From contig NZ_AOGW02000006.1 of the NCBI RefSeq assembly GCF_000332495.1, positions 124,001-188,000 of the forward strand: DNA of 64,000 nucleotides. Reading direction: 5' to 3'. Below, in pieces: positions 57,320-64,000 of this stretch; position 1 is the first letter of the stretch, and the number at the start of each line of letters is the position of its first letter. The notes below the pieces were generated by a model that saw only the letters and a program-made list of their open reading frames with translations, was not told the origin of the DNA and searched no databases. Source of the stretch: Leptospira terpstrae serovar Hualin str. LT 11-33 = ATCC 700639 (GTDB lineage Bacteria > Spirochaetota > Leptospiria > Leptospirales > Leptospiraceae). The translations under genes were made by a program, and so were the position numbers.

Positions 57320-57348
57320 TTGACCCCAAAGGGTGGGTTTCATATAAA
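57320..57348 (+). promoter_or_regulatory. Near-consensus sigma-70 promoter
   Basis: TTGACC (57320-57325), exactly 17 bp, then TATAAA (57343-57348). Ten of twelve consensus bases match, the best promoter in the window. It should start transcription near 57355 for the 74-residue gene and probably leuS. A C-rich stretch at about 57369-57379 could pair with the GGGGAG before the start codon at 57403. Confidence 0.8.
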
Positions 57349-57402
57349 GTAACTTCATCGTAGTGTTTCCCCTCTCCCTGTTTTTGGGAATTTTGGGGAG
57401 TT

Positions 57403-57627
57403 ATGAACAGCACTGTCGATAAGCGGACTCATACAGGTAAATATAGAATGCTCGAATGCAATACAAAGATAAATACTGCAGACTTTATGAATGTGAAAAT
57501 CAATAATCTTAAACCTTGTGCGGAATGTGGATCCGTCACGAACCTTTATCAATACAATCTCTGCAAAGTTTGTTTGTCCAAGAGTTTCAAAAAGCTTGTA
57601 AAAATCATCGACTCCGTGAGAAAGTAG
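57403..57627 (+). CDS. Small CxxC (zinc-ribbon-like) protein of unknown function
   Basis: A 74-residue protein, basic, with two CxxC pairs in KPCAECGSVTNLYQYNLCKV (about 37-56), spaced like a four-cysteine zinc ribbon. No signal peptide is present. The first ATG has GGGGAG only 2 nt before it; ATGs at 57448 and 57487 remain possible and would still keep the cysteines. It follows a strong promoter and precedes leuS by 28 bp, so the two probably share a transcript. The family was not recognised. A nucleic-acid-binding or regulatory role would be a guess. Confidence 0.6.
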   Translation: MNSTVDKRTHTGKYRMLECNTKINTADFMNVKINNLKPCAECGSVTNLYQYNLCKVCLSKSFKKLVKIIDSVRK

Positions 57628-57655
57628 AATTACTACACTTTCTCTACGTTAGTCG

Positions 57656-60259
57656 ATGAATTATCCATTCCAAGATATTGAACAAAAATGGCAAAAACAC
57701 TGGGACGACCACCAGACCTTTCGCACAAACGCACACTCAACCAAACCTAAATACTATTGTTTAGACATGTTTCCCTACCCAAGTGGCGCAGGACTGCATG
57801 TAGGCCACCCAGAGGGATATACAGCCACCGACATCATTTCACGACTCAAACGAATGGAAGGATTTGAAGTCCTTCATCCCATGGGATGGGACGCCTTTGG
57901 TCTTCCTGCAGAACGATATGCAATGACAACGGGAGTTCACCCTCGCACCACCACAAAGAACAATATTGATACCTTTCGCCGCCAAATCAAAAGCCTTGGC
58001 TTATCTTATGATTGGAACCGGGAAATTTCGACCACACACCCGGAATATTACCGTTGGACCCAGTGGATTTTCCTTCAAATCTACAATTCCTACTTTGATC
58101 GCAAAGAGAACAAAGCACTTCCCATTGCCACACTGACCAAAACCTTAGAAACGGAAGGATCTTCCTTCTTTGAAGGAAAGGAATTACCCAAAGGTCTCCA
58201 ATTTTCCGCTTCTGAATGGAAATCCAAATCTCGAAAGGAAAAAGAAGACATTCTCTCTCATTTCCGTTTGGTGTATGAAGCAAACATTCCCGTCAATTGG
58301 TGTGAGGCACTGGGAACCGTTCTTGCCAACGAAGAAGTAGAAGAATGGACTTCCAAAGGGTATTCTGTAGAAAGAAAACCCATGCGCCAATATATGATGC
58401 GCATCACTGCTTACGCCGAACGTCTGCTAAGTGATCTTTCTCTCTGTGAATGGCCTACATCCACTTTAGAAATGCAAAGAAATTGGATTGGAAAATCCGA
58501 AGGATTGGAACTTAGTTTCTCCGTTCCTTCTATTTCTAAAGAAATTACTGTTTATACCACAAGACCCGACACTATTTTTGGTGCCACATACCTTGTCCTT
58601 GCTCCCGAACACCCACTGGTGTTTGAGCTCACAACTCCAGAACAAAAAGCGGCAGTAGAAACATACCAAAAAGATTGTTCTTTAAAAAGTGATTTGGAAC
58701 GCACCGAACTGAACAAAGACAAAACAGGTGTGTTTACAGGATCTTACGCCAATTTACCAACAGATTCTACTGTAAAGGTTCCCATTTACATTTCTGATTA
58801 TGTTTTAATATCCTACGGGACTGGAGCCATCATGGCGGTTCCTGCTCACGACCAAAGAGACTACGACTTTGCTGTGAAGTTCCAACTCCCTATCAAACAA
58901 GTGATCGATGGAAAAATGGAACCGAATTTTGCTTTTGATTCCAAAGAATCTGTTTGTATCAACTCCTCTTCCACAGAAGTGGTGTTAGATGGTAAATCTT
59001 ACAAAGATGCCTTCCAAACCATGTCCACTTGGGCAGAAAAAAAAGGCATTGGTCGTAAAAAAGTCCAGTTCAAACTAAGAGATTGGCTTTTTGCCAGACA
59101 AAGGTATTGGGGTGAACCCATTCCACTCGTTCACTTTGCCGACGGGACACCAAAGGCTCTTTCTGATTCCGAACTTCCATTAGTGTTACCTGATCTAGAA
59201 GAATTCAAACCTTCAGGTACTGGCGAATCCCCACTAGCACTTGCGAAAGACTGGCTTGTATATACTGATCCTGAAACAGGAGAAGTAGGAAAAAGAGAAA
59301 CCAATACCATGCCGCAGTGGGCAGGATCTTGTTATTATTACCTTCGTTACATTGACCCAAGAAACAATGACAAACTCATTGATCCAGAACTGGAAAAGGC
59401 TTGGATGCCTGTGGAAGTCTACGTGGGTGGGGCAGAACACGCCGTATTGCATTTGTTATACTCACGGTTTTGGCATAAAATTCTTTTTGATTTAGGACAT
59501 GTTTCATCCCCGGAACCTTTCCAAAAGTTAGTCCACCAAGGATTGATTTTAGGAGAAGACAAAGGCAAAATGTCTAAATCTCGTGGAAACGTTGTCAATC
59601 CCGATGATGTAGTCTCTGAATTTGGTGCTGACACACTTCGTCTCTTTGAGATGTTTATGGGTCCGTTTGAAATGTCCAAACCTTGGAGTAAAAACGGAGT
59701 GGATGGAGTATTCCGATTTTTAAATCGAGTTTGGAGACTCTTTCACTCAGGGGAAAACGAATCCTTCTTTGTAGAAGACATCGAACCAAACGAAGCGGAA
59801 CTAAAAACCCTACATCGTACGATTAAAAAAGTAAAAGACGATATCGATAGTTTTTCATTCAACACGGCCGTGTCTCAAATGATGATCTTCATCAATGAAT
59901 TCACAACGAATCCTAGAAAACCTAGAAAAGTTTTAGAACCTTTTGTTTTGGCACTTTCTCCTTATGCCCCTCATTTGGCAGAAGAACTTTGGGAAAAACT
60001 TGGTCATAAAGAATCACTAGCATACCATCCTTATCCCAAATGGGACGAAAAGTATTTGGTAGATGCCAACATCACTATAGTGATCCAAGTGAATGGAAAA
60101 ATGCGCGGAGAGTTCCTTGCTCCAAGGGATATTGAAGAAAAAGAAGTTTTAGCTCTCGCCAAAGCAGTGGATAAAGCTAAACCATTTTGGGAAGGGAAAG
60201 AAATCAAAAAAGAAATCTATGTGAAGGGAAAACTCGTCAATATCGTAGTGGCGGGATAA
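57656..60259 (+). CDS. leuS: Leucine-tRNA ligase
   Basis: Class I synthetase charging tRNA-Leu. The 867 residues match bacterial LeuRS. Visible: start [20 protein letters not shown]-type motif HVGH (48-51), the CP1 editing domain (about 225-430) with [20 protein letters not shown] and [15 protein letters not shown], catalytic-core elements [21 protein letters not shown] at about 638-642, an anticodon-binding helical domain and a final leucyl-specific C-terminal domain ([12 protein letters not shown]). It ends before a terminator. No tRNA gene is in view. Confidence 0.98.
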   Translation: MNYPFQDIEQKWQKHWDDHQTFRTNAHSTKPKYYCLDMFPYPSGAGLHVGHPEGYTATDIISRLKRMEGFEVLHPMGWDAFGLPAERYAMTTGVHPRTTTKNNIDTFRRQIKSLGLSYDWNREISTTHPEYYRWTQWIFLQIYNSYFDRKENKALPIATLTKTLETEGSSFFEGKELPKGLQFSASEWKSKSRKEKEDILSHFRLVYEANIPVNWCEALGTVLANEEVEEWTSKGYSVERKPMRQYMMRITAYAERLLSDLSLCEWPTSTLEMQRNWIGKSEGLELSFSVPSISKEITVYTTRPDTIFGATYLVLAPEHPLVFELTTPEQKAAVETYQKDCSLKSDLERTELNKDKTGVFTGSYANLPTDSTVKVPIYISDYVLISYGTGAIMAVPAHDQRDYDFAVKFQLPIKQVIDGKMEPNFAFDSKESVCINSSSTEVVLDGKSYKDAFQTMSTWAEKKGIGRKKVQFKLRDWLFARQRYWGEPIPLVHFADGTPKALSDSELPLVLPDLEEFKPSGTGESPLALAKDWLVYTDPETGEVGKRETNTMPQWAGSCYYYLRYIDPRNNDKLIDPELEKAWMPVEVYVGGAEHAVLHLLYSRFWHKILFDLGHVSSPEPFQKLVHQGLILGEDKGKMSKSRGNVVNPDDVVSEFGADTLRLFEMFMGPFEMSKPWSKNGVDGVFRFLNRVWRLFHSGENESFFVEDIEPNEAELKTLHRTIKKVKDDIDSFSFNTAVSQMMIFINEFTTNPRKPRKVLEPFVLALSPYAPHLAEELWEKLGHKESLAYHPYPKWDEKYLVDANITIVIQVNGKMRGEFLAPRDIEEKEVLALAKAVDKAKPFWEGKEIKKEIYVKGKLVNIVVAG

Positions 60260-60323
60260 ATTACTTTTCTTTCGAAGTTTAGATCAAAACTACTTTTTAT
60301 CACAACATACAAATTTTGAAAGC

Positions 60324-60366
60324 AAAACCCCTTTTCCCTCCATAATTGGATGATCAGGGGTTTTTT
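60324..60366 (+). terminator. Terminator after leuS
   Basis: AAAACCCCT (60324-60332) pairs with AGGGGTTTT (60356-60364), enclosing a 23-nt loop that can itself fold weakly, and is followed by T to 60366. The long loop makes it less typical, but it is well placed between leuS and the convergent 386-residue gene. Confidence 0.7.
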
Positions 60367-60383
60367 ATTTATTAATCGATCTA

Positions 60384-61544
60384 CTATAAAATCACCATAA
60401 CAAAAATCAAAACTCCGAAAAGTACAATAGTCACAAAGGCACCCATCAATATAAACAAGTTAGCACCGGAAGATTTGGAATCCTGAGCGGGTGCATTCCC
60501 AACTTTTTTCTTGGCACCTTGTGCCGCAGAACCTTTGTTTGCCGCACCTGTCATACTACTAGGTTTTGGAATCGCAACTTTTACGGGATGTTCTTCTACA
60601 GAATGAAGTAAATACTGGTTCGGGCCTTCCGCAAAAATATGATATTCTGTTTTGTTACCCGCAATCCCGAGAAACCTGCCGACCACTGGTTCTTTAGAAA
60701 TTTTTCCTTCTTCATCAATGAGTCCAAGGATTTGTGCATTTGTTAATCCTTCCGGAGTTTCTGTGGGAACTCGAAATAGAATTTCCATCCCTTCCATTAA
60801 ATTATCAAACTCCACTCCATTGATAGGAGAAATCACAGTTTTCATATTTAATTCTTTAGGAAAAGAAGATCTGTATTGGGCAATTTGACGTTCTAGTGAG
60901 GAAAGTTCACCTTTCGCTGGTTCGGTGGAAATTCCTGGAACGGATGCGTCTTGTGCAGAAGCTGATTCATCCTCTGGTTTCGGAATGGGTAAAATCACTC
61001 CTTTCATTGGATTTTCATAACGAAACTTTGCTGTCGAAAGTTTGTCCACTTCGGCTTGGAGTTTAATATTTCTACCCTTCGTTGCGGCAAGGATGGGCAT
61101 TTCTAAAATTTCAGCAATATGGGAAGGATCTTTTTTTTGCCATAGGGGGAGGAGTTCTTCTAACTTCTCTTTGGTGAAGGCTCTATGTACGGCACGACCA
61201 ATGTTCTCGGAAATTGCAGGATCATACCCACCTGTTTTTCCAATATCACCTAAGTCTGTGGAAATTTGTACATGATCAGCAAAGGTTCGAATCCGTCGAA
61301 ATGTTGGAGATGTTCCCACCACAGCATAGAGTTCCATGATATGTTTTCGAATGGAGGAAACAAGAATGAGAACCATTCCGTTCAAACTGTCCAAGTCGAT
61401 TTTAACTTTTACGAGATAACCGTCTGTAATTTTACCTTGTAAAACTTCCTTGGCTTGTTCGTCCGTAAATACGGCTTCTCTTGTCAGACCAATGAGGTCT
61501 GCTTGTCGTTTGAGTTGGTCTGCTTTTGAACTTAATTCGGACAT
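60384..61544 (-). CDS. C-terminally membrane-anchored protein of unknown function
   Basis: A 386-residue protein that I do not recognise. It has a mixed alpha/beta N-terminal half (about 1-190), a Ser/Ala/Pro-rich linker (about 190-220), a second globular region (about 225-325), a low-complexity Ala/Lys/Gly segment (about 330-362) and one hydrophobic helix at the very end (about 365-386, LFILMGAFVTIVLFGVLIFV), i.e. tail-anchored with most of it probably in the cytoplasm. It overlaps the GHKL-like ATPase gene by 1 bp (TAATG), so the two are cotranslated and probably work together. Confidence 0.78.
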   Translation of the reverse strand: MSELSSKADQLKRQADLIGLTREAVFTDEQAKEVLQGKITDGYLVKVKIDLDSLNGMVLILVSSIRKHIMELYAVVGTSPTFRRIRTFADHVQISTDLGDIGKTGGYDPAISENIGRAVHRAFTKEKLEELLPLWQKKDPSHIAEILEMPILAATKGRNIKLQAEVDKLSTAKFRYENPMKGVILPIPKPEDESASAQDASVPGISTEPAKGELSSLERQIAQYRSSFPKELNMKTVISPINGVEFDNLMEGMEILFRVPTETPEGLTNAQILGLIDEEGKISKEPVVGRFLGIAGNKTEYHIFAEGPNQYLLHSVEEHPVKVAIPKPSSMTGAANKGSAAQGAKKKVGNAPAQDSKSSGANLFILMGAFVTIVLFGVLIFVMVIL

Positions 61545-62254
61545 TATTCTACAAACAATTGTTCGTGTGTTTCCGTGGATTTTGGAATTCCACTGAGAGG
61601 TACTTCCACACGCGCTACTGTTTCCTTTTTCCTTTCTGATGAATATATAGAGAGCAATCGACGGTCAAAACCAGATTGAGATAATAGTATTTCTACCATG
61701 GTGATTCCCATACCCGCTCCTTCCGTACTGTCGCCGTGTTCCATAAAGAACTCGAATAGATTATCATACTTTTTCGCATTAATAAACTTTTCTTTTACTC
61801 GTTCGGCCTCAATTGGCAATAATGGAAAATTATTTCTAATTTCTAGGTCGATTTTATCCTTTTGGTAGATGCAGGTGATCTTTACAAAAAGGCCAGATTC
61901 CCGCATTTTCTTTTTGTAAGCGGGAAACTTTCTTTCATTGAGACTCGACTTAAAAAGTTTCATTCCCTCTTCATAATCTTGTAAGTTCTGGATATTGAGT
62001 TTGAGTTCTTCGAAGATGATTCGTTTGATCGCTGCTTTTGTCGAATTGACGATTAGCTCTTTTGCGGCCGTATAAAAAAGTTCCATTAAATCTTCACGAC
62101 CAACAGAACCTAAAATTCGGAACAATATGTACTTAAGTTTGGCCTCACCAATATCCCCCATCACATAAGTGATCATTGAGACTTTTTTCCCTAACGCCAC
62201 GGCACGATCGACAGAGGTGCAGAACTCAGAGCTTAGTTGGATCTCTTGGTACAT
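61544..62254 (-). CDS. GHKL-like ATPase-domain protein (divergent histidine-kinase-type ATPase)
   Basis: A 236-residue soluble protein with two recognisable ATPase boxes: an N box KELIVNSTKAAIKR (about 66-79) and a late G2-like GAGMGITMVEILLS (about 185-198). The usual G1 box DxGxG is not seen; the corresponding stretch reads IRNNFPLLPIEAERV (about 138-152). It has no phospho-acceptor His domain or receiver, so it is not a complete histidine kinase; anti-sigma-factor-type or chaperone-like kinases are alternatives. It follows thrC by 50 bp and overlaps the tail-anchored gene by 1 bp. The assignment rests on two motifs. Confidence 0.68.
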   Translation of the reverse strand: MYQEIQLSSEFCTSVDRAVALGKKVSMITYVMGDIGEAKLKYILFRILGSVGREDLMELFYTAAKELIVNSTKAAIKRIIFEELKLNIQNLQDYEEGMKLFKSSLNERKFPAYKKKMRESGLFVKITCIYQKDKIDLEIRNNFPLLPIEAERVKEKFINAKKYDNLFEFFMEHGDSTEGAGMGITMVEILLSQSGFDRRLLSIYSSERKKETVARVEVPLSGIPKSTETHEQLFVE

Positions 62255-62304
62255 ACCGGTAAACTGAAAAAATTTGCCAACATGTAGGGGATTTGTCTAG
62301 CGAT

Positions 62305-63654
62305 TTATGGTTTCTTCAGTTGTTTGCCTAGGATTTCCATCACTCCACTGAGATTCGGTTTGCACGATTGGATTCTATTCTTTAATTTTTCATCAATGTT
62401 AGGGATTTTCCCTTCATGAAAGGCAAGTTTGAATTCTGTAAACTTCAGTCCATTCGCTGTGGAGATCACAACAACGGACTCACCCTTTCCAACCACTCCC
62501 GACTCCACTGATTTCAAAAGAGCAGCAAGAGCCACACCTGTATGAGGATCATTGTAAAGTCCATAAAGGTCCCCACGTGCTGCGGCATTTGCCAACTCTT
62601 CTTCTGTTGCGACTTCCACAATTCCATTGAATTTTTTCAAAACACGGATTGCCTTTTTCACTGATACTGGATCTCCAATTTGGATGGCAGAGGCTAAGGT
62701 TTTTTCAGCGGTGACTGGAGAGAAGTCCGCAAAACCTTTCTTAAACGATTCATAGAGTGGACTTGCATTTTTTGCCTGAGCGAGAATGATTCTTGGTAAT
62801 TTATCGATGAGTCCTAACTCGTACATCATCTCAAATCCCATCCCGAGGGCTGAAACATTTCCTAAGTTTCCACCAGGAATGACAATCCAATCCGGAACCT
62901 TCCAACCTAACTGTTGTGTGATTTCGACAGAAATAGTTTTTTGCCCCTCAATGCGAAGTGAATTCATGGAGTTGGCAAGATAAATTGATTTTTCTTTGGT
63001 GAGTTCTTTTACCACTGCCATACAACCATCAAAGTCGGTTTCTAAAGCTAAAACTAAGGCCCCATTGGAAACGGGTTGGATGAGTTGGGCCGTAGATACT
63101 TTGTTTGCTGGTAATAAGATGATGGAAGGAATTCCTGCCTTAGCTGCATAAGAGGCAAGAGCTGCCGAGGTGTCTCCCGTAGAAGCACAAGCGACTGCTT
63201 GGATGGGAACACCATCGGAGATCATTTGATTGACTTGGCTCACAAGAACCGTCATTCCTAAATCTTTAAAAGAACCGGTATGCGAAACTCCGCATTGTTT
63301 GACGTGTAGACTTGCCAGACCCAAATCCTTAGCAAGCCGAGAAGCATCATATAAATGTGAGGTCCCTTCCCCAGAAGTGATGATATTTTCATCACTAATT
63401 CCTGGAAGAACCCATTCCTTTTTCCCCCAAACACCTGAGGCATTGGGAAATTGGCTGGAACGAAACCTAGATTCAAACTCCGATTTCCATTCTTTAGCTG
63501 AAACTTGTTTCAGACTGTCTATATCATGTTCTACATTTAAAAGTTCCCCGCAAGAATCGCAGGAATAAATCACTTGGTGAAGAGGGTAGGTTTTGCGACA
63601 AGACTCATTGGTGCAACGAAACTGTGCTCGGAATTGATATTTTGTAAGTGACAT
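62305..63654 (-). CDS. thrC: Threonine synthase
   Basis: PLP enzyme converting O-phosphohomoserine to threonine. The 449 residues include an N-terminal four-cysteine zinc ribbon (about 13-36, CTNESC and CDSC), unusual in E. coli-type but common in the longer threonine synthases, then the PLP fold with Lys130 in SHTGSFKDLG and a glycine-rich phosphate loop VIPGGNLGNVSALGMG. The C-terminal part ends in ISTANGLKFTEFK. It is probably the first gene of a three-gene minus-strand group with the GHKL-like and tail-anchored genes. Confidence 0.95.
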   Translation of the reverse strand: MSLTKYQFRAQFRCTNESCRKTYPLHQVIYSCDSCGELLNVEHDIDSLKQVSAKEWKSEFESRFRSSQFPNASGVWGKKEWVLPGISDENIITSGEGTSHLYDASRLAKDLGLASLHVKQCGVSHTGSFKDLGMTVLVSQVNQMISDGVPIQAVACASTGDTSAALASYAAKAGIPSIILLPANKVSTAQLIQPVSNGALVLALETDFDGCMAVVKELTKEKSIYLANSMNSLRIEGQKTISVEITQQLGWKVPDWIVIPGGNLGNVSALGMGFEMMYELGLIDKLPRIILAQAKNASPLYESFKKGFADFSPVTAEKTLASAIQIGDPVSVKKAIRVLKKFNGIVEVATEEELANAAARGDLYGLYNDPHTGVALAALLKSVESGVVGKGESVVVISTANGLKFTEFKLAFHEGKIPNIDEKLKNRIQSCKPNLSGVMEILGKQLKKP

Positions 63655-63743
63655 AGACTTCTCTAGGCTTCAGATTTACGGAAAGTTCCTTTTCCATTCT
63701 GGAGAAAGGGGAAAAATGCACGAATGATTTTTATCGTTTTTTG

Positions 63744-64000
63744 ATGGATATGGAAACAGAAACTAAAGTCTCCCGCCTGTGGGCAAAATTCAAACGATAC
63801 GCCCGCCGCAGTATTTTCATTTTTCTCTTTCTTTGTTTTCTCCTCTTTGTGCGTATTTTTTTATTCCAAATCTATTCCATTCAGGGAAATTCCATGTATC
63901 CGACTCTGGAACACGGATCTGTCGTCTTTGTTTGGAAGGGTGGATTCGCCATTTCCGCCAAATTCTTTGGAACTGAACTTCTCTACACTGACCCCAATAT
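63744..64000 (+). CDS. lepB: Signal peptidase I, N-terminal part (cut by window edge)
   Basis: Removes signal peptides from exported proteins at the outer face of the inner membrane. The visible 85 codons show a short basic cytoplasmic tail, one membrane helix (about 24-43, IFIFLFLCFLLFVRIFLF) and the catalytic serine motif GNSMYPTL (about 48-55, Ser50) that identifies the family. The catalytic lysine lies beyond the window. Start ATG 63744 (or 63750) has no clear Shine-Dalgarno. It is divergent from thrC. Confidence 0.9.
   Translation, partial: MDMETETKVSRLWAKFKRYARRSIFIFLFLCFLLFVRIFLFQIYSIQGNSMYPTLEHGSVVFVWKGGFAISAKFFGTELLYTDPN

Overview
The window looks like chromosome from a spirochaete of the genus Leptospira, most probably the saprophytic (L. 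biflexa-like) side. Reasons seen in the sequence: moderately AT-rich DNA; a protein matching my recollection of the Leptospira flagellar-coiling protein FcpA; permissive spirochaetal lipoboxes; a dense signalling complement (two GGDEF-EAL proteins, one EAL protein, one SpoIIE-type phosphatase); and frequent TTG starts. Species-level placement is inference. I see no rRNA, tRNA, CRISPR array, insertion sequence or prophage, and the gene content looks like a stable core chromosome.

Layout. 1-2351 (minus): cell-division genes ftsQ-ftsA-ftsZ, with ftsZ running off the left edge. 2407-3012: a small secreted protein with palindromic candidate operators upstream. 3064-7718 (minus): MBOAT acyltransferase, SGNH-fold partner and a secreted caspase-like protein, ending at a strong terminator. 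7779-20102 (plus): recQ, dihydroorotase, PAS-GGDEF-EAL protein, pheT, 7TMR-DISM/SpoIIE phosphatase, gamma-carbonic-anhydrase-like protein, MFS transporter and methyltransferase. 20099-25611: thioesterase, a second GGDEF-EAL protein whose GGDEF half looks degenerate, a CDF zinc exporter, and a GST/PhlG-like hydrolase pair divergent from a TetR regulator with two matching operators between them. 25626-31729: MltA, then rpmH-rnpA-yidD-yidC-jag-mnmE; rnpA has no ordinary start codon where its conserved N-terminus begins.

31810-46811: a lysine-rich secreted protein, a Vps62-like lipoprotein, an ankyrin protein, a GMC oxidoreductase, a DUF2804 protein, an RND pump, a FrnE-like DsbA, an Acg-like nitroreductase, an EAL protein, a TauE/SafE permease, small unknowns and a BrkB/YihY membrane protein. 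46922-53728: a 53-residue protein, ABC-F, rhodanese and DAHP synthase on plus; DnaC-like ATPase, folK and panB on minus; then fcpA. 53786-57102 (minus): an FtsX-type permease and its ATPase. 57320-64000: a small CxxC protein behind a near-consensus promoter, leuS, a minus-strand run of thrC, a GHKL-like ATPase and a tail-anchored protein, and the beginning of signal peptidase I.

The most interesting points are the TetR operator pair with its hydrolase/GST operon, the palindrome array at 2906-3012, the rnpA start problem, the MBOAT-SGNH-caspase gene run, and the uncharacterised GHKL-like ATPase plus tail-anchored partner. Nothing here amounts to a demonstrated new system. All functional statements come from reading motifs by eye; no database search was run.
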